This document shows, piece by piece, positions 27,201 through 42,200 of a stretch of DNA of 64,000 bases. Source of the stretch: GCA-003244245 sp050699435 (GTDB taxonomy: Bacteria > Actinomycetota > Actinomycetes > Mycobacteriales > Pseudonocardiaceae); assembly GCA_050699435.1 (NCBI GenBank), contig JBOHGM010000001.1, positions 62,001-126,000 of the forward strand. The letters are read 5' to 3'. Position 1 is the stretch's first letter. Each line of letters opens with the position of its first letter. The translations under genes and the position numbers were made by a program. A model generated the notes under the pieces. That model was not told the DNA's origin. It worked only from the letters and a program-made list of their open reading frames with translations, and searched no databases.

Positions 27201-30200
27201 CCGTCGGCCTTCGTCGTGCTGGACCAGTTGCCCGTCAACCGGAGTGGGAAGATCGACCGAAGGGCGTTGCCTGCGCCGGATGGGCTGCAGGCCCCGGAAT
27301 CTGCATACGTGGCCCCGCGGACGGCCGCCGAGCGCGAGCTGGCCGGGATCTGGTCGCAGGTCCTCGGGGTGGACCGGGTGGGGGTGGCGGACAACTTCTT
27401 CGGGCTGGGCGGCGATTCCATCCTGAGCATTCAGGTGGTCGCCCGCGCTCGGCAGGCTGGCCTGCGGTTGACGTCGAAGGACGTCTTCCTGAATCCGACC
27501 GTCGCCGAGCTCGCCACCGCTGTCCAAGCGCTGGCCGCTCCAGCGGTGACCCACCCGGTACCCGCCGCCGGGCCTGCCCCGTTGAGCCCGATCCAGCACT
27601 GGTTCTTCGCCACCCACGGCCCGCACGGGCGCTTCACCATGTCGATGCTCATGGAGCTCGCCGAAGATCTCGACGAATCCACGTTGCGCACGGCCCTTGC
27701 TGCGGTTGTGACCCACCACGACGCGCTGCGCATGCGGTTCCGCGCGGTCGAAGGCGAGTGGCACCAGGAGAGTGCACCCTCGGAGCCTGCTGAGGTGCTC
27801 CACACCCGCGACGTGTCCACCATGGATGATGCGGGGCAGGAGTCCGCGATCGAGAACGCGGCGAACGCGGCGCGAGCCGAGCTGAGGCTCGAGACCGGAC
27901 CGATGATCAGGGCGATCCTGTTCCGGCGCGGACCAGGCCGCCGACCGCGGCTGTTCGTGGCCGTCCACCACCTCGTGATGGACGGGGTGTCCTGGCGCAT
28001 CCTGCTCGATGACCTCGAAACGGCCTACCGGCAGGCTGCCACTGACCGGCCGGTGGAGCTGGAGCCGGCCGGCACTGCGTTCAGCCAGTGGACGCACCGG
28101 TTGGCAGTGCACGTCCAGGCCGGTGGCTTCGATGCCGATCTGCCGTACTGGACCACGGTGTCGACGAGCGCGGTGGCAGACCTTCCGGTCGACCGAGCGA
28201 GCGCGGACACCGTTGATTCGACCCGTACCGTCACGGTTCGGCTCGGCCAAGCCGATACCGATGCGCTGTTGCGTCGAGTTCCCGGGGTGTATCGCACTCA
28301 GGTCAACGATGTGCTGCTCAGTGCGCTCGGCCGGGTGCTGGCGAGGTGGACAGGCCAGGACAGGGTGCTGGTCGCCATGGAGGGCCACGGCCGGGAGGAC
28401 ATTCTCGACGGTGTCGACCTGTCCCGAACGGTGGGCTGGTTCACCACGCAGTTCCCTGTCGCGCTGGCCGTTCCGTCGGCAGCCGAGTGGGACGTCGTCC
28501 TCAAATCGGTCAAGGAACAACTGCGAGCCGTGCCTCATCGGGGCCTCAGCTATGAGGCGTTGCGCTACCTGAGCGTGCCGGATTCGGCGGCGCGTGCGCT
28601 GGGCGATGATCCCACCCCGCAGATCTGCTTCAACTACCACGGCCAGTGGGACGCCGGCCCGGGCGCGCAGGGGCTCTACCAAGCCAGGTGCGCCAACATC
28701 GAGGGCGACCTGGGCCCAGATGAGCCCCGCAGTTACCTGTTGGACATCGCGGCGATGGTGGACAACGGGGACCTCGAGCTCACCTGGCAGTACGGCGCCC
28801 GAGCGCATGACGAGGCCACCGTCCGGGGGCTGGCCGAGGAGATGGTGCAGGCTCTGCGGGAGATCGTCCAACACTGCACCCAGCCGGGTGTGGGTGGGCG
28901 CACCCCGTCGGACTTCCCGCTGGCCCGCCTCGACCAGGCAGGCGTTGACCACCTGGTCGGCGACGCGACATCGGTGGAAGACCTTCATCCCCTGACACCG
29001 CTGCAGGCCGGGATGCTGTTCCACAGCTTGGTCGACTCGGAGTCGGACGTCTACCTCGACCAGGCCAGGCTGCTGCTGGACGGTGTTTCCGACCCAGCTG
29101 CGCTGGGCGCTGCCTGGCAGCGGGTGGTGGACCGAACGCCGATGTTGCGCAGCTGCGTGGTCTGGGAGGGGGTCGACGAGCCGCTGCAGGTGGTGCACCG
29201 CGCGGTCGACGTGCCGACCGTGTACTACGACTGGCGCGGCAGGTCCGATGCGCAGCGAGATCGGGAGCTTCGGCGGCTGCTGGCCGAGGACCGTGCTGCC
29301 GGGCTCGATCTGGCTACGCCACCGTTGATGCGGCTGGCCATCGTTACCGTGACCGACGACCAGGTGCTGCTGATCTGGACCTCCCATCATGTGCTGCTGG
29401 ACGGCTGGAGCCTGGCCGAAGTGTTCGCCGAAGTGTGCGAACACTACGCGGCCATCGTCGCTGGGCGGCAACCACGGCTGGTGGCCCGGCGCCCGTTCCG
29501 CGACTACCTGCACTGGTTGTGCGACCAGGATGACCAGCAGGCCGAGGACTACTGGCGAAAGGTCCTGGCTGGGTTCGAGTCACCGACCGCCCTGCCTTAC
29601 GACAGGCAGCCGCTCGAGGCGCACCGAGCCGAGTCGTCCGAAGCCGTCAGCGTGTCCCTCTCGGCGGAGCAGTCCAGCCAACTTCGCACGGTCGCCCAGC
29701 GCAATGGGTTGACGGTGAACACGATCGTGCAAGGCGCCTGGGGGTTGCTACTGGCTCGCCACAGCGGCGAACGCGACGTTGTCTTCGGCACCACTGCGTC
29801 CGGACGGCCTGCCGAGCTGCCCGGTGTCGAGTCGATGATCGGGATGTTCATCAACACGGTGCCGACCCGAGTATCGGTTGATGGCAGTCGGCAGGTGCTG
29901 TCGTGGTTGCGCGAGCTGCAGGCGGAGCAGTCCGAGTCACGGCGGTTCGACTTCGTCTCGCTGGCCCAGCTGGGCAACTGGAGCGGGCTACGCCACCTTG
30001 ACGGTTCTCCTGGGAGGGCGAACCTGTTCGACAGCGTGGTCGTCTTTGAGAACTACCCGTTCGACGACGCCTCGGTCGGCGCGACGGGTCTGCGGATCCG
30101 CGAGGTCGCGGCCAGGGACACCACGAACTTCCCGCTGACCCTGGGTGCCTACCTGGTCGACCAGCTGCGTTTCGATCTCGCCTATGACCCGAGGTGGTTC

Positions 30201-33200
30201 GACGCTGCCACGATCGAGCGGCTGGCCGAGCGGTTGCGGATGTTGCTGGTCGGTATCGTCTCCGGCCCCGATAGGTCGCTATCGCAGCTGCCGTGGATGT
30301 CGGCGGACGAGCGCCACCGCGTGCTGGTGGAGTGGAACGACACCGACCTTGCGGTGCCACCGGTGACGCTCCCGGAGATATTCCAGACTCAGGTGGCGCG
30401 TACTCCGGATGCGACCGCGCTGGTGTTCCGGGATACCGCGCTCAGTTTCGCGGAATTGAATGCGCGGGCGAACCGGCTCGCACACCACCTGATCGCCCGT
30501 GGTGCCGGGCCCGAGCGGGTGGTGGCACTGGCCCTGCCCCGGTCGGCAGAGATGGTCGTGGCCATTCTCGCCGTCATGAAGGCAGGCGCTACCTATCTAC
30601 CGATCGACCCCAGCCAGCCAAGCGAACGAATTCGATTCCTGCTGGCCGACGCGGCTCCCGCACTCGTGATCACCGACTCGGAACTTCGCCAGCTCGGCGA
30701 GCTGCTCGCCGAGGAGGCCGAGTGCCTGCTGCTGGACACCCCGCAGACGCAGGCCGTACTGGGTGCGTGCCGAGACACCGATCCGGTCGACGCTGATCGC
30801 GTTGGTGCACTGCGGGTGGACAACTCGGTGTACGTCATCTACACGTCCGGCTCCACCGGGAAACCCAAGGGTGCCATTATCGAGCACCGCAACCTGGTCA
30901 ATCTGCTCGTCAACCACCGCAACACATTCGTTGCTGATGCCGGCGGCGGGCAGCTTCGGGCGGCATTGACCGCAGTGTTCTCCTTCGACACGTCGATGGA
31001 GGGCCTGGTCTTACTGGCCGACGGTCACGAACTGCATGTGATCGACGACGAGGTACGTCTGGATCCACCAGCGCTGGTCGAGTACGTGGCTGAACACCGG
31101 ATCGATTTCCTCGACCTCACGCCTGCCTATGTTCAGCAGCTCATTCCTGCCGGGTTGCTGACCGATGAGCGGCACCACCCGAAGGTCTTGATGCTGGGTG
31201 GTGAGGCGCTCGGTGAAGCACTGGCGCGAGAGCTGGCGAAGGCCGCCGGTACCACCAGCTACAACTATTACGGCCCGACCGAATGCACCGTTGATGCCGT
31301 GTACTGCCAGCTCACCGGCGATGAGCGCCCGGTGATCGGGCGGCCACTGGGCAACCTGCACGCCTATGTGGTGGACGACGCCTTGTGCCCAGTGCCCGCC
31401 GGGGTTTCCGGTGAGCTGTGCCTGGCCGGCGATCAGCTGGCCCGGGGCTATCTCCACCGCCCGGGGTTGACCGCGGAGCGGTTCGTGGCCAACCCCTTCG
31501 GTCCGCCGGGTAGCCGGATGTACCGCACCGGGGACGTGGTGCGCTGGACGCCCGAGGGTGTGCTCGACTACCTGGGACGTACCGACGAGCAGGTCAAGAT
31601 CCGCGGCTTCCGGATCGAGCCGGGCGAGATCGAGGCCGCCCTGCTGGGCCACCCGGATGTCGGGGCGGCCGCCGTCATCGCCCGGGCCGGTGGGCGAGCC
31701 GATGAGGATGGCCCGGACCTGAAGCGACTGGTGGCCTATATCGTGCCCGCGCCGGATGCGCAGGCGCCCGATACTGCCGCGCTGCGCAGCTTCCTCGGCC
31801 AGGTGCTACCCGAGTACATGGTGCCGTCGGTGTTCGTGGTGCTGGCTGCCTTGCCGTTGACACCGAACGGGAAGCTGGACCGCAAGGCGTTGCCGGCGCC
31901 AGGTCTCAGTGCGGCGACGCGTGCCGGTTACCTGGCCCCTCGCACCGACGCCGAGCGTGTCGTGGCGGAGATCTGGGCGCACGTGCTGGGTGTGCAGCGG
32001 GTCGGAGCCGAGGACAATTTCTTCGAGCTCGGCGGTGACTCGATCCTCAGTATCCGGGTGATCTCGCGGCTACGTGCGGCGTTCGCGGTCCAGCTGTCCC
32101 CGCGCGCACTGTTCACCACACCCACAGTCGCCGCACTGGCTGCCGCCATCTCGGCCAGGGCACCTCATCCCGAGGCAGCTGTCGCGATCCCGGTCGCACC
32201 CCGGGAGGGTGACCTGCCGCTGTCGTTCGCCCAGCAGCGGCTGTGGTTCCTGAACGAGTTCGAACCGGACAGCGCCGAGTACATCTCGCCCGCTGCCCTG
32301 AGGTTGCGTGGCGAGTTGGATGTGGACGCCCTGCGCGGCGCGTTGACCGTTCTCGTCGGCAGGCACGAGACGCTTCGTACGAGCTTCGAGTCACGCGAGG
32401 GACATGGCGTGCAGGTCGTGCACCCGCCGCATGAGGTGTCGATGCCGGTGGTGGACCTCACCGCGCGGCCCGCACCGGATCGCGAGTCCGAGCTGCGGCG
32501 AGTGGTGGCAGACGACGCCGTCCGCCTGTTCGACCTTCGTCAGGGCGCCCTGCTGAGGACGCAATTGGTGCGACTGGGTGCCGACGAGCACGTGCTCACG
32601 CTGACCATGCATCACATCGTCACCGATGGCTGGTCCATGGGTGTGCTGGTCGAGGAGTTGAGCGCGCTGTACCGCGCGGCCGTGCGCGGCGAGGTGGCGG
32701 ATCTTCCCGCGCTGCCGGTGCAGTATGCGGATTTCGCGGTGTGGCAACGCCATCGCTTGTCGGACACAGTTCTCTCCGAGCAGCTTGACCACTGGAGGCG
32801 GCAGCTGTCCGGCATCGCCCCCTTGGAGCTGCCCACCGATCGGCCGCGGCCCGCGGTGCGTACCTCCGCCGGTGCGCTGCACGAGTTCGTGGTGCCCGCT
32901 GAGGTGACCGCGCGGATCAAGGACTTGGGGCTGCAGCAGGAAGCCACGCTCTTCATGACCCTGGTGGCGGCATGTCAGGTGCTGTTCTCGAGATGGTCGG
33001 CTCAGGACGACGTTGCGGTGGGCACGGTCGTCTCCGGGCGTGAGCGCGCCGAGTTGGAGGGGCTCGTCGGGTTCTTCGTGAACACGTTGGTGCTGCGCGG
33101 CGAGGTGGACGGGACACGGACCTTCAGGGAGTTCCTGCGGGACGTCAAGGAGACCGTGCTGGACGCCTTCGCGAACCAGGAGGTGCCGTTCGAACGCCTT

Positions 33201-36200
33201 GTCGACGAACTCCAGCCGGACCGCGACACCAGCCGCACACCGTTGTTCCAGGCGACGGTGGTGCTGCAGAACATCCCGAGTCAGGTGCCAGACTTGCCCG
33301 GACTGCAGGTCGAGGGCGTCGAGCTGCCGGTGGTGAGCGCGAGCTGCGACGTCAGCATCGACTTCCAGGAGCAGGACGACGTGCTGGCCGGCGTGTTCGA
33401 GTACAGCACGGACCTCTTCGATGCGGTCACGATCGAGCGGATGGCTGAGCACCTGCTGGTGCTGCTCGACGGCATCGCCGCCGACCCGGACCGCACGATC
33501 GTCGAGCTGCCGTTGCTCGCCGCTGCGGAACGGGCTCGCCTGCTCGTCGAGTGGAACGACACCGGCCTCGACGTTGCGGACACGACGTTCCCTGAGCTGT
33601 TCCAGGAGCAGGTGGAGCGCTCCCCGGAGGCGACCGCACTGGTGTTCCAGAACCGGGAGCTGCGCTACGCGGAGTTGAACGCGCAGGCCAACCAGCTGGC
33701 CCGGCACTTGATCCGCATGGGGGTGGGGCCCGAGCAGGTAGTGGCGCTGGCACTGCCGCGCTCGCCGGAGATGGTGGTAGCCATCCTTGCGGTGCTCAAG
33801 GCCGGCGGGGTGTACCTCCCGGTTGATCGGGACCTTCCCACCGACCGGATCGCGTTCCTGCTGTCCGACGCCGCACCCGTGCTGGTGATCACCACGACCG
33901 CCAGCGGGAATGTGCCCCATGGGACGGTGCCCAGCACACCGGGCGAAGGCTTCCGCCGGTTGGTGCTCGACCATCCGGACACGGTGCCGCTGCTCGCGGG
34001 ATACCCGGTGACCGATCCCACTGACGACGAGCGAACAAGCCCACTTCACAGCAGCAACTCGGCCTACGTCATCTACACCTCGGGGTCCACCGGGCAGCCG
34101 AAGGGCGTCGTCGTCGAGCACCAGAACCTGGTCAATCTGTTCTTCAGTCACTGCGCCGAACTGCTGGCTCCGCACGTCGCGGCGCAGGATGGCCGACGGC
34201 TGCGCGTCGCCTTGACCGCCGTGTTCTCCTTCGACACCTCGTTGGAGGGGCCGCTGCTGATGGCCGCCGGTCACGAGCTACATCTGATCGACGACACGGT
34301 GCGCATGGACGCCGACGCCCTGGTCGACTATGTCGCCGGCCATCGCATCGACTTCCTGGACCTGACGCCTTCCTATCTTCGGCAGCTCATCCCAGCCGGT
34401 TTGCTGTGCGACGAACGGCATCGGCCGTTAATGCTCATGCTGGGCGGTGAGGCGCTCGGCGAGACGCTTTGGCAGGAGCTGGCCGCCGCAGCGGATACGA
34501 CGAGCTACAACTTCTACGGCCCCACCGAGTGCACCATCGACGCGCTGTCCTGCCAGGTCGTCGCCGATGTCCAGCCGATGGTGGGGCGGCCGCTGCGCAA
34601 CCTGCAAGCCTATGTGCTCGACGATGAGCTGCGCCCGACGCCGATCGGAGTGCCGGGCGAACTGTATCTGGCCGGGGCTCAGGTTGCCCGCGGTTACCTG
34701 AACCGGGCGGGCCTGACGGCAGCCCGGTTCGTGGCCAACCCGTTTGGCGGGCCCGGTTCTCGGATGTATCGAACCGGAGACCGGGCGCGGTGGACCGGGG
34801 CCTCGGAGCAGGGCGCGCTGGAGTACCTGGGCCGCACCGATGAGCAGATCAAGGTCCGCGGTTTCCGCATCGAACCCGGCGAGATCGAGACCGCACTGCG
34901 TAAGCATCCGGACGTGTCCGAAGCCGTGGTGGTCGCCGACGATCACGACGGCCATCCGCGCCTGGTGGCCTATCTCGTGCGAGCCACCTCCGGCCCGCTC
35001 ACCTCGGAGCCGATACTCGATCCTGCAGTCACGTCCCCGGAACTGCGGTCCTGGCTGAAGCGGAGCCTGCCGGACTACATGGTGCCCTCGGCTTTCGTCG
35101 TGCTGGATGAGTTGCCCCTCACCGTGAGCGGGAAGATCGACCGGCGGGCCCTGCCCACCCCGGAGCGTCGAGCGGAGCCCGACTCGTCCTACCTGGCGCC
35201 ACGCACCACGACCGAGTGGCAGCTGGCCGAGATCTGGGCCGAGGTGCTGGGGGTGGATCGGGTAGGGGTCGAGGACAACTTCTTCGGCCTCGGTGGCGAC
35301 TCAATCCTCAGCATTCAGCTGGTCTCGCGGGCGCGGCAGGCCGGTCTGCAGCTGAGCTCGAAGGACATCTTCCGCTATCAGACGATCGCCGAGCTCGCCG
35401 CGGGTCTTCCTGAGCAGCCGGCGCCCGCACGAATGGATCATGAGACACCTGGTCCTGGGCCGCTCACCCCCATTCAGCACTGGTTCCTCGAGGTGGGCCA
35501 CGATGAGGGGCACCACTTCACCATGTCGATCCTTGCCGAGTTGACCGACGACCTCGACGAGGACGCGCTGTCCCGAGCGGTGGACGCAGTGGTAGCGCAC
35601 CACGACGCGCTGCGTACGCGGTTCTCCCGGGTCGAGGGGCAGTGGCTGCAGGACCCCGTGTCGGCGGAGCCCACGGCGGTATTTCGCCGGTGCGATCTGT
35701 CCACCTCGAGCCTCGGCGACGCGCGGGCCGCCATGGAGGAGATTGCGGTCCAGACCCAGAGCGGGCTGGACATCTCCCACGGACCGCTGCTCGGGATCGT
35801 GCTGTTCACCCTCGGCGAGGGCCACCGGCCACAACTGTTCGTCACCATCCATCACCTCGTCGTCGACGGCGTGTCCTGGCGAGTCCTGCTCGGCGACCTC
35901 GAAGCGGGATACCACCAGGCCAGGGCAGGGAAGCTGGTGGATCTCGGCCCTCAGACCAGTGGCTACCGGCACTGGGCGCGGCGGCTGACCGAGCAGGTCC
36001 GCGCCGGGCGATTCGATGACGTTCTGCCGTACTGGACGGCGTGCGCGGAGCACGCGCTCGCCGAACTTCCGATTGATCACAGCGGGCCGAACACGGTCCG
36101 CTCCACTCGCACGCTGTCGGTCCGGCTCGGCAGCGACGACACCGACGCGCTGCTGTACAAGGTTCCGGCGGTGTACCGCACTCAGGTCAACGACGTACTG

Positions 36201-39200
36201 GTCAGTGCGCTCGGCCAGGTGTTGGCTCGGTGGACCGGACGGGACCGGGTGCTGATCGGCATGGAGGGTCACGGCCGCGAGGAGGTCATCGACGGTGTCG
36301 ATCTTTCTCGCACCGTCGGCTGGTTCACCGCTGAGTTCCCCGTCGCCCTGACCATGCCAGCCACCTCGCCAGCCACGTCGCAGGCGCTCGACCAGGCAAG
36401 CGGGTCCAGGCAGGGCTGGGGAGAGGTGCTCAAGTCCGTCAAGGAACAATTGCGTGCCGTGCCCCATCGGGGGCTCAGCTACGGGGCGCTGCGCTACCTG
36501 AGCCCGGAGGATGCACCGGGGCGAGCGCTGCGTGCGGACCCTCCGCCACAGATCCTTGTCAACTATCACGGTCAATGGGACACGGCGACAGCGCCTGATG
36601 GGCTCTACCGGGCCTGGCCCGCAGGCATCGGGCAGGACGCGGCACCCGGCACCGCCCGCACCCATCTGCTCGAGGTCACCGGTGTGGTGGCCAGCGGCGA
36701 GTTGGAGCTGGGCTGGACGTATTCGTGCGAGGTACACGACGAGACCACCGTGCGGCGCTTGGCCGAGGGCGTCCTCGAGGCACTGCACGAGATCGTCGAG
36801 CACTGCGCACAACCGGATGCCGGTGGCGCTACCCCTTCGGACTTCCCGCTTGCCCGGCTGGACTCCAGGCGGGTCGACCAGATCGTGGGTGACGGCCGCG
36901 ACGTCGAGGACATCTACCCGTTGACGCCGCTGCAGGCGGGCATGCTGTTCCACAGCCTGGTCGATTCATCCGGCGCATACTTCGATCAGATCTGGTTGCG
37001 GTGCAGCCGGGTGTCCGACCCGCAGGCGCTGGGTGCGGCCTGGCAGCAGGTGGTGGACCGCACGCCGGTGCTGCGCAGCCGGATTGTGTGGGAAGACGTT
37101 GACGAGCCACTGCAGGTCGTACACCGCCGCGTGGTGGTGCCGACGGCGCATCACGACTGGCGCCACCTAGGTGCCGCGGACCGGGAGAGCGAACTGCACC
37201 GGCTGGTGGCCGAGGATCATGCCGCCGGGATGGACCTGACCGCAGCCCCCCTGATGCGGCTGGCCATCGCAGCGCTGCATGGCGACGAGGTGCTGGTGAT
37301 CTGGACCTCGCACCACGTGTTGCTCGACGGGTGGAGTACCGCCCAGGTGTTCTCCGAGGTGTGCGAGCAGTACGCGGCGATCACGCAGGGGCGGCAACCC
37401 GAACTGGTTCCCCGCCGTCCGTTCCGGGATTACCTGCAGTGGCTGGGCGCTCAGAATGGACGCCACGCTGAAGAACACTGGCGACGGGTCCTGGCCGGCT
37501 TCGAGTCCCCAACCCTGCTGCCGTACGACCGGCAGCCCGTCGAGGCCCACCGTGCCGAGTCGAGCGAGTCGGTGCGCGTCGAGCTCCCGGTCGAGGACTC
37601 GAACCGGATGCACCTGGTCGCCAAGCGAAACGGGCTGACCGTCAACACGATCGTGCAGGGCGCCTGGGCCTTGCTGTTGTCGCGCTACGGCGGTGAACGT
37701 GACGTGGTGTTCGGTACCACCGTTTCCGGGCGGCCGGCCGAGTTGCCGGGTGTGGAGTCAATGGTCGGGATGTTCATCAACACGATTCCCACCCGGGTGG
37801 CCGTCGATAGTGCACAGGACGTGATGTCGTGGCTGCGTGCGCTGCAGGCCGAGCAGTCGGCGTCGCGGCAATACGACTTCGTCTCCCTATCCCAGCTCCA
37901 GACCTGGAGCGACCTGGGCGGTGGGGTCAACCTGTTCGACAGCGTGGTCGTGTTCGAGAACTACCCGATCGGCGGTGCGGCCGACACGGGTATGCCGAGT
38001 GTGCTCGAAGTCGAGGGAGTCGATACCACCAGCTTCCCGCTCAGCTTGAGCGCGTACCTGGACGAGCGGCTGTGCTTCGACCTCGACTACGACCCGCGGC
38101 TGTTCGACGCCGCCACCATCGAGCGGCTCGCTGGGCACCTCGAGGTGCTGCTGACCGGAATCGGTGCGGCGCGGGGCGCCACGTTGGCCGAGCTGACGCT
38201 GCTCAGCGAGGATGAACGCCAACGGGTGTTGGTGGAGTGGAACAACACTCATCTCGACGTGCCTGACGTCACGTTCCCCGAGATGTTCCAGGCTCAGGTG
38301 CAACGCACTCCGGAAACGAGCGCGTTGGTGTTCGGCGATACCGCGCTCAATTACGCCGAGCTGAACTTCCAAGCCAACCGCCTGGCCCGCCATCTGGTTG
38401 GTGTGGGCGTCGGGCCCGAACGAGTGGTGGCCGTGGCACTGCCGCGCTCAGCGGAGCTGGTGGTCACCATTCTCGCGGTACTCAAGGCCGGTGGGATCTA
38501 CCTGCCGGTCGACCCGGAGCTGCCGGTCGACCGCATCGAGTTCCTGCTCCGCGACGCCGCTCCGGTCGTGGTGGTCACCACGAATTCCGTCAAGAATGTC
38601 CACGCTGCGCTGACCGAGGATATGGCGTGTATAGCCCTTGCCACGACAGAGACCGCTGAGACGTTAGCGGGATGCCCCGACTCCGACTTGACCGACGCGG
38701 ATCGGCTTAGCCCGTTGCGAACCAGCAACACGGCCTACGTCATCTATACCTCTGGTTCGACCGGAACACCGAAGGGAGTGATGGTCGAGCACGGCAACCT
38801 GGTCAACCTGCTCGTTAACCACCGCAATGGTTTCGTCGCTGCTGCCGGCGGCGAGCGCTTGCGGGTCGCATTGAGCGCGGTGTTCTCCTTCGACACGTCC
38901 ATGGAAGGACTGTTGTTGCTGGCCGATGGCCATGAGCTGCACGTGATCGATGACGAGACCCGTCTCGACCCTGCCGCGCTCGTCGACTATGTGGCCGAGC
39001 GGCGTATCGATTTCCTGGATCTCACGCCTTCGTATGTTCAGCAGCTCCTCCCGGCGGGACTGCTGAGCGGCCGGCGGCACCACCCGAAGATCCTCATGCT
39101 GGGTGGCGAAGCTCTCGGGGAGTCGTTGTGGCGTGAGCTGGCTGCCGCGTCGGATACCACAAGCTACAACTTTTATGGTCCTACCGAATGCACCATCGAC

Positions 39201-42200
39201 GCATTGTCCTGCCGAGTGGGAGATCTTGCCCGACCGGCGCTGGGCCGTCCGGTGTGCAACCTGCAGTCTTATGTCCTGGACGATGCGCTCGCACCCGTTC
39301 CGGTGGGGATTCCCGGCGAGCTGTATCTAGCTGGTGACCAGGTGTCCCGCGGGTACCAGAACAGACCTGGATTGACCGCCGAGCGGTTCCTGGCCAACCC
39401 GTTCGGGCCGCCGGGTAGCCGGATGTACCGCACGGGAGACCTGGTGCGGTGGACGTCGGATGCCGTACTCGAGTATCTGGGTCGCACCGACGACCAGGTG
39501 AAGATCCGTGGTTTCAGAATCGAGCCCGGCGAGATCGAGACGGTCCTTCTGGGGGCCCCGAATATCGGCGCTGCCGCCGTGGTCGCCCGTGGAATCGAGC
39601 TGGCCGGCGAGAATAATCTGAAGCGCCTGGTGGCTTATGTGGCTCCAGTGGCCGGTGGGGTAGTGCCGGATACTGGCGAGTTGCGCGCGCTGGTCGCCCA
39701 GGCGTTGCCGGACTACATGGTGCCCTCGGCAATCGTGCTGCTCGACGAGTTGCCGCTGACCCGCAACGGGAAGCTGGATCGGAAGGCGCTGCCGGCTCCA
39801 GATTTCACCGCGGCGAGCCGCGCTCGTTATGTGGCGCCCCGCACCGCCGTTGAACGTGTCGCGGCGGAAATCTGGGCGGATGTACTGGGCCTGGAGCGGG
39901 TCGGCATCGAGGACAACTTCTTCGAACTGGGCGGCGACTCGATCCGCAGTATCCAGGTGATTTCCCGGTTGCGGGCAACTTTCGGTGTGGACTTGTCTCC
40001 GCGCGCCGTCTTCACCACTCCCACCGTGGCGGGCCTGGCGGCCACCCTCCCCGGAGATGTCGTGGCTGAATCCTCAAGGGAGGGTTCCGTGCTCCCGGTG
40101 CTGGCGCGCGAGGGTGGGTTGCCGTTGTCGTTCGCCCAACAGCGGTTGTGGTTCCTCGCTGAATTCGAACCGGAGAGCACCGAGTATGTCTCGCCCGCGG
40201 CCTGGCGCTTGCGGGGCACCGTGGATATCGATGCGCTCAACTCAGCATTCACTGCGCTGGTTGCCCGCCACGAGTCGCTGCGTACGACCTTCGACGCAGT
40301 CGACGGGCACGGCGTGCAGATAGTGCACGCGGCGCACGATGTGCGAGTACCGTTCCTCGACCTGAGCGGGCTGCCTGCGCAGGACCGTGCGGCCGAGTTG
40401 GCCCGGGTGCTGGCGGAGGAAGCCACCCGCCCGTTCGATCTCCGTCGGGGACCGCTGCTGCGAATGCGGCTGGTGACGTTGGCCGATGACGAGCATGTGC
40501 TGACCATGATGCTGCATCACATCGTCACCGACGGCTGGTCGACCGGTGTGATCACCAGCGAGCTGACCGCGTTGTACAGCGCGGCCCTGCACGGCGAGGT
40601 CGCGGACCTACCGGCGCTGCCGGTGCAGTACGCGGATTTCGCGGTGTGGCAACGCGATCGGTTGTCCGGCACGGCCTTGGCGGAGCAGCTCGGGTATTGG
40701 AAGCGGCACTTGTCCGGGGTGGCACCCCTGGAGTTGCCGACGGACCGGCCTCGACCAGCGGTCCGGACCTCGGCCGGCGCGGTGCACGAATTCGTGGTGC
40801 CCGGCGAGTTGACTGCCCGGCTCAAGGAGTTGGGCCGGCGCAAGGAGTTGGGCCGGCGCAAGGAGTTGGGACAGCAGCAGGACGGCACGCTGTTCATGAC
40901 GTTGGTCGCGGCGTGCCAGGTGTTGTTTGCCCGCTGGTCTGGGCAGGATGACATCGCAGTGGGCACCGTCGTCTCTGGACGCGAGCGTGCCGAGTTGGAG
41001 GGGCTGGTCGGGTTCTTCGTCAACACACTGGTGTTGCGCTCCACCGTGGACGGTTCGCGGTCGTTCGGCCAGTTCCTCTCGGAGGTCCGGGAGATGGTCC
41101 TGGACGCCTTCGCTCACGAGGTGCCGTTCGAGAAGCTGGTCGACGAACTCAAGCCGGCCCGTGATACCAGCCGCAATCCGCTGTTCGACGTCATGGTGCT
41201 GCTGCAGAACACCCCCATTCAGTCCTCCGACCTGCCTGGCTTGGAGGTTGAAGACCTAGAATTGCCAGTGGTGACGGCGAACTGCGACATCACTGTCGAA
41301 TTCCAGGAGAACGCTGGTGTCCTGGACGGTGTGCTGGAGTACAACACGGACCTCTTCGATGCAGCTACGGCAGCCAGGATCACCGAGCATCTCCTCGTGC
41401 TACTCGACGGTATCGCCGCCGATCCAGCCCGGCCGATCGCCGAGCTTCCTTTGCTCACTGAGGGTGAGCGGTATCAGCTGCTCGTGAAGTGGAATGACAC
41501 CGAGCTCGCGGTTCCTGCAGCGACGTTCCCCGAGGTGTTCCAATCTCAGGTGACCCGCACGCCAGGGACCACCGCGCTGGTATTCAAAGACAGTGCGCTG
41601 AGTTTTGCGGAATTGAATGAGCAGGCGAACCGGCTGGCGCATCACTTGATCCGTTTGGGTGTGGGGCCTGAGCGGGTGGTTGCCTTAGCATTGCCGCGCT
41701 GCGCCGAGATGATCGTTGCCATGCTCGCCGTGCTCAAATCGGGTGGAGTTTACCTGCCGGTGGACCCGGCTCTTCCGGATGAGCGTATCGAGTTCGTGCT
41801 GCGCGACGCAGTACCGATCCTTATCGTGACCACAAGTGACAGTGAACCCGTCGACAGCGTACTCACCGTGGATGTGGGCCGCCTCATACTGGATCACCCT
41901 GACACCCGTTCGGCGCTCGCACTGTGCCCGAACACGAATCCCACCGACGTCGACCGGCTTGCTCCACTGCAGCCGAACAGCTCGGCCTACGTGATCTACA
42001 CCTCGGGGTCGACCGGGAGGCCGAAGGGCGTCGTGGTGGAGCACCGCAGCCTGGTCAACCTGCTCTGCAATCACCGCACTGATTTCCTGGCTGCGGTCGA
42101 TGGGCAGCGACTGCGGGTCGGTCTCACAGCGGTGTTCTCCTTCGACACCTCACTCGAGGGGCCGCTGCTGATGGCCGACGGTCACGAGCTGCATCTGTTC

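Noticed and set aside
25875..29513. A 1212-codon leftward open frame opposite NRPS2, with similar long antisense frames opposite NRPS1
   Set aside because: High-GC third-position bias opens antisense frames. The peptides are His/Arg/Gln-rich with no domain, and the sense strand carries unmistakable NRPS motifs.
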